DNA of 64,000 nt from UBA1764 sp045616685 (lineage in GTDB: Bacteria > Bacillota > Clostridia > Peptostreptococcales > Anaerovoracaceae), in assembly GCA_045616685.1 (NCBI GenBank), contig JAZLHF010000014.1, positions 25,125 to 89,124 of the forward strand, read 5' to 3'. Within the stretch, counting starts at the first letter, position 1; each line of letters opens with the position of its first letter. Positions 25,322-32,436 of this stretch are shown piece after piece. The position numbers and the translations under genes are program-made. The notes beneath the pieces are model-generated. The model saw nothing but the letters and a program-made list of their open reading frames with translations. It was not told where the DNA came from and searched no databases.

Positions 25322-25330
25322 ATTATAGCA
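25322..25330 (-). promoter_or_regulatory. Extended -10 promoter of the FecBCD operon leader
   Basis: TGCTATAAT on the minus strand, overlapping the stop codon of the upstream NTPase gene. It gives the FecBCD operon its own start about 155 bases ahead of the first ATG. Confidence 0.55.
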
Positions 25331-25844
25331 TCTCTAATTGATGCTGTATATATTCATAAATTTCGTCTCGATTATTTTCATCAAATTCGATGAAGTCTTT
25401 ATCTGGATAGGCTTTGAGACGATTGATAAAGTCCACATCCTGTCTTTGTTTTATGCTCAAAAGCACTGGAATATTAGAATCTAATAGTTCGAAGACTCTG
25501 GCCTGAAAGGCTTTTGCATCGGCTTCTAAAAAACCAATCTCATCAATTATCGCAAGCGGATTTTCTGTCAAATCTTCAAGATATTTTATTCCAAGTCTAT
25601 CAAAAACTTCTGGGTTTGTATAATGATGGCCACCTCCGCAATAACCTATAAGATGTTCCGCATCATACACAGGTTCTTGCCCAATTGGATAAATATAAAC
25701 CGGGCACATGCCGTCTTCAGTTGCAAGATGTTCTGCTTTACACGTAAAAAATCCAAAAACATTTTTATTTGTATTTTCAATTAGCTTTTTTACAAGTGTC
25801 GTTTTACCAACATGCTTGTATGCGCTAATCATAAAATTCTTCAT
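25323..25844 (-). CDS. P-loop nucleotide phosphatase, THEP1-like
   Basis: NTPase of 173 residues with an N-terminal Walker A (AYKHVGKTTLVKKL, residues about 8-21) and a Walker B-like LAIIDEIGFLEADAKAFQ near 110. This is the arrangement of the THEP1 nucleotide-phosphatase family, where the Asp-Glu-Ile-Gly box is characteristic. MobB-like GTP proteins are a possible alternative given the neighbours. It overlaps the ThiF/MoeB-like gene by four bases (ATGA). A role in cofactor maturation is inferred only from context. Confidence 0.7.
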   Translation of the reverse strand: MKNFMISAYKHVGKTTLVKKLIENTNKNVFGFFTCKAEHLATEDGMCPVYIYPIGQEPVYDAEHLIGYCGGGHHYTNPEVFDRLGIKYLEDLTENPLAIIDEIGFLEADAKAFQARVFELLDSNIPVLLSIKQRQDVDFINRLKAYPDKDFIEFDENNRDEIYEYIQHQLEML

Positions 25845-26446
25845 AAACTAATTATCTCGTAACTATTATCTAACAAATCAGCAAGAAGAACTTTGTTTTC
25901 CAGCTCGCTTTTAATTTTTTTAGAAAGTTTAATTGCTTCGGCAGTTTCTGCTGCTGCGCAGGCTTGTACCGTGGCTGCTGTTGTCTTAACAGTATTTTTG
26001 ATTATTTTGCCATCGTACAATTTGTGAAGCAAATTAGCCCCTGGGATTGCGACTGCAACTTGATAGTTCCATTCACCGACTGCACCGTGAACGATTTTTA
26101 AATTCTTTTTTGCGCATGCGTCTTCTAACATCAACCGTGCTTTTGTATTATCAAGTGCATCGATTACAACGTCCACACCATCAAGAAGTATCTCTGCATT
26201 ATCAAGTGTAAACATCTCTGAAATGGCAGTGAAAATGCCTTCAAATTTCAATGCTTTAGCGCGTTGCGCTGCAACTTCTACTTTGCTTAAACCTAATGAT
26301 TTAGGAGTCGCATAAAGCTGTCTATCTAAATTGCTTTCACTAAAAACATCGCCATCACAAACAGTGATATCGCCTGCTTTCATTCTTATTAAATTTTCAA
26401 TAATGTAGCAACCAAGACCACCACATCCAACTACTAAATATTTCAT
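25841..26446 (-). CDS. ThiF/MoeB/HesA-family E1-like protein
   Basis: A protein of 201 residues. The N-terminal Rossmann motif VVGCGGLGCYIIENLIRMKAG and nucleotide-site motif VCDGDVFSESNLDRQ (with the catalytic Arg) are typical of E1-like adenylating enzymes, as is DVVIDALDNTKARLMLEDAC. It is shorter than MoeB (about 250) and lacks an obvious CxxC zinc pair. It could adenylate the MoaD-like carrier at 18.1 kb. Little ribosome-site sequence precedes the ATG. Confidence 0.8.
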   Translation of the reverse strand: MKYLVVGCGGLGCYIIENLIRMKAGDITVCDGDVFSESNLDRQLYATPKSLGLSKVEVAAQRAKALKFEGIFTAISEMFTLDNAEILLDGVDVVIDALDNTKARLMLEDACAKKNLKIVHGAVGEWNYQVAVAIPGANLLHKLYDGKIIKNTVKTTAATVQACAAAETAEAIKLSKKIKSELENKVLLADLLDNSYEIISL

Positions 26447-26588
26447 ATCTTAATTGTATTCTATATTTTAATTTTTGCAATGAAAATGGCAAGTTGACAA
26501 TTCAATCCTGCAATCAAAGATACTCTTTAATCCTAAATATTATTCATCGAAAAGTGTGTTATAATTAGCATGTTGATTATTCATCTGT

Positions 26589-26594
26589 TATAAT
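26589..26594 (+). promoter_or_regulatory. Promoter -10 of tRNA-Pro
   Basis: TGTTATAAT (TG at 26586) lies 14 bases ahead of the tRNA 5' end. A second TGTTATAAT stands at 26557-26565. The 162 bases between the ThiF/MoeB-like gene and this tRNA hold only these sites. Confidence 0.5.
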
Positions 26595-26608
26595 TATACA
26601 GTATTTAT

Positions 26609-26684
26609 CCGGGTGTAGCGCAGTTGGTAGCGTGCTTGCTTCGGGAGCAAGAAGCCGTGGGTTCGAATCCCGCCACTCGGACCA
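26609..26684 (+). tRNA. tRNA-Pro (anticodon CGG), intact
   Basis: A 76-base cloverleaf with encoded CCA. Acceptor CCGGGTG pairs with CACTCGG (one G-U), anticodon stem CTTGC/GCAAG has loop TTCGGGA (anticodon CGG, reads CCG), and the T arm is GTGGG-TTCGAAT-CCCGC. Its 3' 64 bases recur at 34293-34356 with two changes. It is followed at once by a terminator and then by the membrane-protein array, so it marks the left edge of a probable island. Confidence 0.95.
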
Positions 26685-26717
26685 AAGGGTTGAAATTATT
26701 AAGGTTTCAACCCTTTT
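26685..26717 (+). terminator. Terminator directly after tRNA-Pro
   Basis: The stem AAGGGTTGAAA/TTTCAACCCTT (26685-26695 and 26705-26715) is followed by TTCACTTTTTG. The truncated tRNA copy at the other island edge is followed by a different terminator. Confidence 0.8.
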
Positions 26718-26744
26718 CACTTTTTGTCATTGCTTTCTGGCACG

Positions 26745-26776
26745 CTTGTTCTTTTCAAGAAATTTGAAAGAACAAG
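26745..26776. repeat. Inverted repeat near the island's left edge
   Basis: CTTGTTCTTTTCAA and TTGAAAGAACAAG form 13 pairs with one bulged T around a five-base loop. There is no U-run, so it is not an obvious terminator. It lies 60 bases inside the left tRNA boundary and could be an integrase arm site, a relic or chance. Confidence 0.4.
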
Positions 26777-26872
26777 AGGACTAAAATGAAACAAATATCA
26801 CCACATACAATTCACAGCCAAAATCAAAATTCATTTGCTTTGCTTATAGCACACTATTTTCAGTTCATTTCA

Positions 26873-26935
26873 TGATATAATAATGCTTGAAAAACTTTTT
26901 AATCATCACGCACACACTCAAAGAAATTGTGTGCG
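26873..26935 (+). promoter_or_regulatory. Promoter and 5' UTR hairpin ahead of the membrane-protein array
   Basis: TGATATAAT (26873-26881, extended -10) is followed by a UTR containing the 8-bp stem CGCACACA/TGTGTGCG (about 26908-26935). No U-run follows, so the hairpin may protect or regulate the array mRNA rather than end it. The first array ATG is at 26959. The rest of the 26685-26958 gap holds nothing else I can support. Confidence 0.5.
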
Positions 26936-26958
26936 ATAAAAAATAAAGGAGCATTATT

Positions 26959-27522
26959 ATGGAAAAAAAGAATAATGGTAAATTGTTTGCAATAATCGCT
27001 TTGGGACTGCTTACGGCATTGGGTCTGGCTGTTGAGATCATTGCGTTCATTCGCTATCGCAACGATTATTCTAGCGGCAATTACCTAAGTCTGATAACTT
27101 ATGCTGTCACGAGTCTTCTGTTGTTGTACTACGCTGTGGCTGGATATAAGAAACCTCACGGGAATCTGCTGAAATACTTGTTACTGCTGTTCGCAATTTG
27201 CTGCCTTGGCGGTGTTGTTTCTGTGATGGCTGAACGGACTGTGATTGATACCGCATTTAATTACACTCGTGGCATCGTGGTACTTATGGCAGCGTATGTT
27301 GCGGGACGCTTGAATCGCTTCAAACAAAACGTTTTCCTGATGTCAGTAATCGGCGTTTTGATGTTTGGATCATCACTGGCATTGTTCCTGACAAATTCTG
27401 ACACAAATCTGTTCAGTATGTTTACTTTCTTTACATTCTTCGTGCTGTGGGTAGATGTGATGATTGCCTACATTCTCCGCTACAAGGAGCACAAAGAAGC
27501 AGGACTGACGGATAAGAAATAA
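26959..27522 (+). CDS. Array membrane protein A1 (six-helix family, subtype A)
   Basis: First of nine intact tandem paralogues, 187 residues; I do not recognise the family. The predicted architecture is six helices with a basic N-terminus and three conserved cytoplasmic loops: GYKKPHGN at 62-69 after helix 2, GRLNRFKQN at 116-124 after helix 4, and the C-terminal RYKEHKEAGLTDKK after helix 6. Positive residues on these loops place both ends inside. The second loop departs from the GRLDKIKKN of its siblings, making this the most divergent A copy. AAGGAG lies 10 bases ahead of the ATG. Confidence 0.75.
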   Translation: MEKKNNGKLFAIIALGLLTALGLAVEIIAFIRYRNDYSSGNYLSLITYAVTSLLLLYYAVAGYKKPHGNLLKYLLLLFAICCLGGVVSVMAERTVIDTAFNYTRGIVVLMAAYVAGRLNRFKQNVFLMSVIGVLMFGSSLALFLTNSDTNLFSMFTFFTFFVLWVDVMIAYILRYKEHKEAGLTDKK

Positions 27523-27537
27523 AGGAAGGATTTAATC

Positions 27538-28131
27538 ATGGAAGCAAAGAAAAAACGCGGCACGGGCGTAAATATCTGGATTGTGTCTTTGGCAGTACTT
27601 TCCGTTTTGGGGCTCGTTTCTGAGTTTATCGGAACGATTCAGAATTATTCAACAGTGGAACTCCTTTTGGAACTGATTCCGTTTTGTATCGTGTTTCTTT
27701 CAGTAGCATATTATACTGTTATCGGATATAAAAAACCGCACGGAAATCTACTTCGTAATATGTTCCTGCTATATAGTTTCTTCTGTGCAGGAGAAATGAT
27801 CGCCATGGTTTTTTATGCAAATGAGCACGGATATCTGAACACTTTCTTCCCACGATCTATATCTATGCTAGTCTTGATCGCGCTTTGCGTGGTGCTTACC
27901 GCCTTTGTAGCGGGAAGACTGGATAAGATAAAAAAGAATTTTATTCTGCTTGCCCTTATCATCGCAGCACTGATTGCGGTCAGTCTGCTGGACATCGGAA
28001 AACCGCCGTTTCCGCAACTGGTGTACGTGCTCTGGAGCTTCGTTCCGGTGTTTGTTTGGCTTGATCTTGTTACTGCCTACGTACTTCGCTACCGTGAACA
28101 CAAAGAAGCGGGACTTGCGGACAAAAATTAA
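27538..28131 (+). CDS. Array membrane protein A2 (subtype A)
   Basis: A protein of 197 residues. GYKKPHGN at 63-70, GRLDKIKKN at 126-134, tail RYREHKEAGLADKN. Its start region MEAKKKRGTG matches A4 and A7, while its last 40 bases and the spacer to A3 are almost identical to the A3-B1 junction. The external loops between helices 3 and 4 (EHGYLNTFFPRS) and 5 and 6 differ strongly from the other copies. It follows A1 by 15 bases with an AAAGGAAGG ribosome site. Confidence 0.72.
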   Translation: MEAKKKRGTGVNIWIVSLAVLSVLGLVSEFIGTIQNYSTVELLLELIPFCIVFLSVAYYTVIGYKKPHGNLLRNMFLLYSFFCAGEMIAMVFYANEHGYLNTFFPRSISMLVLIALCVVLTAFVAGRLDKIKKNFILLALIIAALIAVSLLDIGKPPFPQLVYVLWSFVPVFVWLDLVTAYVLRYREHKEAGLADKN

Positions 28132-28145
28132 AGGAGGAACTTACT

Positions 28146-28757
28146 ATGGAGAATAAGAAAAAACTCGGTATGGGCACAATCATCGAAATCGTTGTTTTGG
28201 CGGTACTTAGTGTAGCTGCCTTGATGTGTACTATCATCGGTTCAATAGAGCATTTTGGATATCTCAATATAACTCCGGGACTTATCACATGGGTGATTAT
28301 GCTTATCGCAATCATATACTATGCATTGGCAGGGTATAAACGCCCTCACGGAAATCTACTTAGAGCCATATTCATTTTGCTGAGTTTGACCTGTCTTAAC
28401 TGTGTAATTGATTCGGCGATATGCATACCTAATTTTGCAGGAAACGCTATGAATCTGCAATTGATGATTATCGGACTTGACGGTATTTGCGTTTTGCTGA
28501 TTGCATATATCGGCGGAAGACTTGATAAAATCAAAAAGAATATCATTCCGATGATACTAATTACTGTGGCACAGATCGTAAAACCTGTCCTATTCGTTTC
28601 CTTATATGCAGATCTATTGTCTGCATGTCATGGATTGATAATTCTTGTAAATGTGCTGTGGAATTTCAGCATCTGCATTCTTTGGCTTGATATTGCTTTC
28701 GCTTACATTCTCCGCTACAAGGAACACAAAGAAGCGGGACTTGCGGACAAAAATTAA
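28146..28757 (+). CDS. Array membrane protein A3 (subtype A)
   Basis: A protein of 203 residues. GYKRPHGN at 63-70, GRLDKIKKN at 124-132, tail RYKEHKEAGLADKN. It is closest to A4 and A5, sharing AGYKRPHGNLLRAIFILLSL and the LDGI.VLLIAY stretch at protein and DNA level, which points to recent duplication or gene conversion. The strong AAAGGAGG site is in a 14-base spacer that is repeated verbatim before B1. Cys residues are frequent in its helices (LTCLNCVID). Confidence 0.72.
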   Translation: MENKKKLGMGTIIEIVVLAVLSVAALMCTIIGSIEHFGYLNITPGLITWVIMLIAIIYYALAGYKRPHGNLLRAIFILLSLTCLNCVIDSAICIPNFAGNAMNLQLMIIGLDGICVLLIAYIGGRLDKIKKNIIPMILITVAQIVKPVLFVSLYADLLSACHGLIILVNVLWNFSICILWLDIAFAYILRYKEHKEAGLADKN

Positions 28758-28771
28758 AGGAGGAACTTACT

Positions 28772-29341
28772 ATGGAGAATAAGAAATATTTACCGCTGAA
28801 AATCGTTCATCTGATCTTTATGGTTGCTGCAATGGCCCTCTGTGTTGTGTCTCTTGTGAAGCATGGTTCAGATACTTCGGTACATGCAAATCCTCTGGCA
28901 GTCGTATGTACTGTTCTTGGTATTCTATGCCTGATTGCAGGATTCATTTATCTTGTGCTGGGCTATAAGAAAAATGCCGCAGTTTACTATAAAATCTTCA
29001 TGGCTTTGCAGTTGACTATGTTCGTTATTCTGCTTGCAAGAATTATGAATATACAGCAGACGCCGTTATACATGGCTTTCTTATATCTGATTCCGCTCGT
29101 CATGCTCTCGATTTTGTCTGTAGCAAAAGACCTTGGAAAAACAAAGACTATGATTGTTGCCTTGATTTGCGTTTTTTGCAGAGTAATAAATTTGGTCATA
29201 TCAATATGCGTCCTGAAAGCATTTGGTACTGCGGCAACCGGTATTTTGGCAAACGATATTACTAATCTTCTTCTTGCTGGAACAACCGCCTTTATGGTGT
29301 GTGGTAAATATCTCGATAAAGCCGAGCGCGGAACGAAATAA
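28772..29341 (+). CDS. Array membrane protein B1 (subtype B)
   Basis: A protein of 189 residues with the same six-helix plan as subtype A but different loop signatures: GYKKNAA at 64-70, AKDLGKTKT at 118-126 and tail KYLDKAERGTK. The first 40 bases are nearly identical to B2. Its nearest relative outside the array is the solitary gene at 14.5 kb. The A-A-A-B-A-A-A-B-A order in the array suggests that a mixed unit was duplicated. Confidence 0.72.
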   Translation: MENKKYLPLKIVHLIFMVAAMALCVVSLVKHGSDTSVHANPLAVVCTVLGILCLIAGFIYLVLGYKKNAAVYYKIFMALQLTMFVILLARIMNIQQTPLYMAFLYLIPLVMLSILSVAKDLGKTKTMIVALICVFCRVINLVISICVLKAFGTAATGILANDITNLLLAGTTAFMVCGKYLDKAERGTK

Positions 29342-29359
29342 TAAAGGAGGGATTTGATC

Positions 29360-29950
29360 ATGGAAGCAAAGAAAAAATTCAGTACTGGTGCGATAATCGG
29401 AATCATTGTTTTGGCGGCGCTTAGTGTAGCTGCCTTGGTGTGTATTATTATTGGCACAATACAATATTGTGAAGTTTTTGTGGTATCGCCAGGCTTTGTC
29501 GCATGGGTGATTATGCTTGCTTCTATCACATACTATACATTAGCAGGGTATAAACGCCCTCACGGAAATCTCCTTAGAGCCATATTCATTTTAATGAGTT
29601 TGACCTGCCTGAATGGTGTCATTGACTCTGCACAAATGATGCCTTATTTTGAAGGAAGCGATTTGAGTATGCAGTTGTTGATTATCGGGCTTGACGGCAT
29701 TTCCGTTTTGCTTATTGCCTATGTCGGCGGAAGACTTGATAAGATCAAAAAGAATATCATTCCGCTGATTCTGATTACTGCGGCACAGTTTACAAAATCT
29801 GTTTTATTCATTTCTCTGTATGTCGCCTGGTCGAACCTTGCGTATATTGTGTGGGATTTCAGTACTTGCATTCTCTGGCTTGATATTGCAGTCGCTTACA
29901 TTCTCCGCTACAAGGAACACAAAGAAGCGGGACTGACGGATAAGAAGTAA
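29360..29950 (+). CDS. Array membrane protein A4 (subtype A)
   Basis: A protein of about 196 residues from the ATG at 29360; AGGAGG nine bases ahead favours this over a TTG at 29354. It carries the A signatures GYKRPHGN, GRLDKIKKN and RYKEHKEAGLTDKK. Long stretches of its DNA match A3 (the first helix and the helix 2-3 region) while the external loop (QMMPYFEGSDLSMQ) is closer to A5. This is a patchwork expected from recombination among copies. Confidence 0.72.
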   Translation: MEAKKKFSTGAIIGIIVLAALSVAALVCIIIGTIQYCEVFVVSPGFVAWVIMLASITYYTLAGYKRPHGNLLRAIFILMSLTCLNGVIDSAQMMPYFEGSDLSMQLLIIGLDGISVLLIAYVGGRLDKIKKNIIPLILITAAQFTKSVLFISLYVAWSNLAYIVWDFSTCILWLDIAVAYILRYKEHKEAGLTDKK

Positions 29951-29964
29951 AGGGGAAACTTACT

Positions 29965-30573
29965 ATGGAGAATAAGAAAAAACTCGGTATGGGCGTAATC
30001 ATCGAAATCATTGTTTTGGCGTTATTAAGTATTATAGGTTTGACGTGTATAATTTCTGGCATAAAACAATATTTTGGAGTTTTTGCGGTATCGCCGAGTT
30101 TTATTGCATGGGTGATTACGCTTGCCTCTATCATATACTATGCATTGGCAGGATATAAACTCCCTCACGGGAATCTCCTAAGATTTATATTTCTTTTGTT
30201 AAGCTTAACTTGCTTAAATGGAGTTATTGATACTGCACAGTTGATCCCTTATCACGAAGTATCCGATTTGAACAATCTATTACTTATTATCGGGTTTGAT
30301 GGTATCTCTGTTTTGCTTATAGCTTATGTTGGTGGAAGACTTGATAAAATCAAAAAGAATTATCTTCCAATAGTTCTTATTACAATAGCTCAACTTGGAG
30401 AATCTATCGTTTCTGTTTTTGTATATGATTCATTTACTGCATTTAGTGGATGGTCATGTTTTGTACAAGTAGTATGGAGTTTCACTAATTGTATCATTTG
30501 GTTTGATATTGCTTTCGCTTACATTCTCCGCTACAAGGAGCATAAAGAAGCGGGACTAACGGATAAAAATTAA
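29965..30573 (+). CDS. Array membrane protein A5 (subtype A)
   Basis: A protein of 202 residues starting MENKKKLGMG like A3. The loops are GYKLPHGN (Arg or Lys replaced by Leu), GRLDKIKKN and RYKEHKEAGLTDKN. Its middle third uses more AT-rich synonymous codons than A3 or A4, although the protein stays similar, so the copies have diverged for some time except at their ends. A weaker AAAGGGGAAA ribosome site precedes the ATG. Confidence 0.72.
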   Translation: MENKKKLGMGVIIEIIVLALLSIIGLTCIISGIKQYFGVFAVSPSFIAWVITLASIIYYALAGYKLPHGNLLRFIFLLLSLTCLNGVIDTAQLIPYHEVSDLNNLLLIIGFDGISVLLIAYVGGRLDKIKKNYLPIVLITIAQLGESIVSVFVYDSFTAFSGWSCFVQVVWSFTNCIIWFDIAFAYILRYKEHKEAGLTDKN

Positions 30574-30587
30574 AGGAGGAACTGATT

Positions 30588-31157
30588 ATGGAAAATATTG
30601 AAAAAAATATGCTGAAAAAATCGCATATAATTGGATTGGTTATCTGCATTATCTTAATGGTGCTTCAAGCAGTATCACAAATCATGCAACTGACAATCGC
30701 AGTAGATTTGCAGACTGCTGCTTCACCAATCACTTTTCTGATTCTGATTGTCGGTTTTGCGTATTACGCACTGATTGGTTATAAGAAACCTCATGGGAAT
30801 ATGCTTAGATATTTGTTTCTGTTCTACGTGATCTGCTCCTGCTATTTTATACTTGGATATGTCCAAGCATATCCTCTTTATGTAAATGCTTTCGGCATGG
30901 CAAAAATCGTTGCGTTTACTTATGTTGCCGGAAGATTGGATAAAGTCAATAAGAACAAGTATATTTTAGGCGCACTTATTTTTATCGACATTTGTTTCGA
31001 CATCTATAATATCTATACCTTTGCACGAATGGGAATCTTGAATTTCAATACATTTGTCGGAAGCATTTCCTCGCTGCTGTTTACGGTAACAGTTACGCTT
31101 GCGTATACTATCCGTTATGATCTTCATAAGGAAGCGGGCTTGACCGACAAAAATTAA
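30588..31157 (+). CDS. Array membrane protein A6 (divergent subtype A)
   Basis: A protein of 189 residues with an unusual N-terminus (MENIEKNMLKKSHIIGLV). Signatures are kept as GYKKPHGNMLRYLF, AGRLDKVNKNKY and RYDLHKEAGLTDKN, so loops 2 and 3 each carry substitutions. It lacks the long external loop of the other A copies. It is followed after only 13 bases by B2. Confidence 0.7.
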   Translation: MENIEKNMLKKSHIIGLVICIILMVLQAVSQIMQLTIAVDLQTAASPITFLILIVGFAYYALIGYKKPHGNMLRYLFLFYVICSCYFILGYVQAYPLYVNAFGMAKIVAFTYVAGRLDKVNKNKYILGALIFIDICFDIYNIYTFARMGILNFNTFVGSISSLLFTVTVTLAYTIRYDLHKEAGLTDKN

Positions 31158-31170
31158 GGAGGGACTTACT

Positions 31171-31740
31171 ATGGAAAACAAAAAATATTTACCGCTGAAA
31201 ATCGTTCATCTGATTTTTATGGCCTTGGGTTTATGCTTTTACGTTTACTCATTTTTTCAGATTGAAAATGTCTATGATAATGCAACAAATAAGATAATTT
31301 CTGTGTTTCAGGCGGGAACTGCCATTCTTGCGCTGATTTCCGGTTTTATCTATTTGGTAAAGGGCTATAAAAAGAATGCCGCAGCGTATTTCAAGGGTTA
31401 TGTCTGGATCATTCTAATCGCAGATATGTTTGCTGTGATAGTCGGAATAACGGAAGCCGCTTCGTATTTCTGTAAGATTGTATGGGCTGCTGCTTTGATT
31501 TTGCTTGCTGTTCTCGCGGCAGGAAAAGACCTTGGAAAAACCAAAAGCTTTGCCGTAGCCGGACTTATTTTGCTCTGCAAGGTGGTTTTACTTATCCCCA
31601 TTATTATGGACCGTTCAATTTTAGGCGCAGCATTTGTTCCGGTTATTTTGGATATGATTGCACAGATTGTTCGTACCATTACTACCGGTTTTATGGTCTG
31701 CGGTAAGTACCTCGATAAAGCCGAGCGCGGAACGAAATAG
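31171..31740 (+). CDS. Array membrane protein B2 (subtype B)
   Basis: A protein of 189 residues. The start MENKKYLPLKIVHLIFM and tail FMVCGKYLDKAERGTK are identical or nearly so to B1, while the central helices differ (helix 3-4 region YVWIILIADMFAVIVG). Loops are GYKKNAAAYFK and AGKDLGKTKS. The contrast of conserved ends and variable middle is stronger here than in any other pair. Confidence 0.72.
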   Translation: MENKKYLPLKIVHLIFMALGLCFYVYSFFQIENVYDNATNKIISVFQAGTAILALISGFIYLVKGYKKNAAAYFKGYVWIILIADMFAVIVGITEAASYFCKIVWAAALILLAVLAAGKDLGKTKSFAVAGLILLCKVVLLIPIIMDRSILGAAFVPVILDMIAQIVRTITTGFMVCGKYLDKAERGTK

Positions 31741-31757
31741 AAAGGCAGAATTTGATC

Positions 31758-32348
31758 ATGGAAGCAAAGAAAAAACTCGGCGTGGGTGCGATCGTTGGAA
31801 TCGTAGCTCTGGCTCTGCTTTCCGCATTTGCGCTTGCTGCGGAAATCGTCGGCACAATCTGGTATTATTCCGGAGTACAGGCATTTATTGAACTGTTCAC
31901 GGTCGGTATCCTCTATATCGGTTTGATTTATTATGCAGTATCGGGATATAAAAAGTCTCACGGAGATGTACTGCGTTATATTTTCATGCTCACAAGCTTG
32001 TATTATATCGGTAACGTGTTCTGCATTACCGTAAATGATATAAGCATGATCAGTGAAGTAAATACGGCGTTAACACCTGTCGTGGTAAGCCTGCTTTCCG
32101 CTTCCGCGGTAATAATTGCCTATGTCGGCGGAAGGCTCGATAAAATTAAAAAGAATTACGCTATCATGGCAGTCGCAACAGCCGTACAGCTCGCAGTTTC
32201 GGTAGTTTTTATTTTTAGCTACGGAGTAAATCCATGGATAGATGCATTGGTTGATTTCAGCAACTTTATTCTATGGCTTGACATTGTTTTCGTTTACGTC
32301 CTCCGCTACAAGAGGCACAAAGAAGCAGGACTTACGGATAAGAATTAA
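31758..32348 (+). CDS. Array membrane protein A7 (subtype A)
   Basis: Last intact copy, about 196 residues from the ATG at 31758. Loops are GYKKSHGDVLRYIF (Pro and Asn of the usual PHGN replaced), GRLDKIKKN and RYKRHKEAGLTDKN. It is more GC-rich than A5. Only a weak AAAGGCAG ribosome site precedes the ATG. Its 3' end and spacer lead into a truncated further copy. Confidence 0.7.
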   Translation: MEAKKKLGVGAIVGIVALALLSAFALAAEIVGTIWYYSGVQAFIELFTVGILYIGLIYYAVSGYKKSHGDVLRYIFMLTSLYYIGNVFCITVNDISMISEVNTALTPVVVSLLSASAVIIAYVGGRLDKIKKNYAIMAVATAVQLAVSVVFIFSYGVNPWIDALVDFSNFILWLDIVFVYVLRYKRHKEAGLTDKN

Positions 32349-32362
32349 AGGAGACTCTTATA

Positions 32363-32410
32363 ATGGAAGCAAAGAAAAAACTCGGCATGGGTTCGTTCTT
32401 CTTGCATTAA
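32363..32410 (+). pseudogene. Truncated tenth array copy
   Basis: The ribosome site and first ten codons of a subtype-A gene (MEAKKKLGMG) are intact, then the frame reads SFFLH and stops. This 15-residue remnant abuts the convergent MATE gene 26 bases on. It marks where array DNA was deleted or where the MATE segment was joined. Confidence 0.75.
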
Positions 32411-32436
32411 TCACTGTCATAAACAGCGCATCTTGC

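Noticed and set aside
28080..32385. CRISPR array or satellite repeat in the repeated junctions
   Set aside because: The repeats coincide with gene ends and ribosome sites spaced about 600 bases apart, with coding sequence between them.
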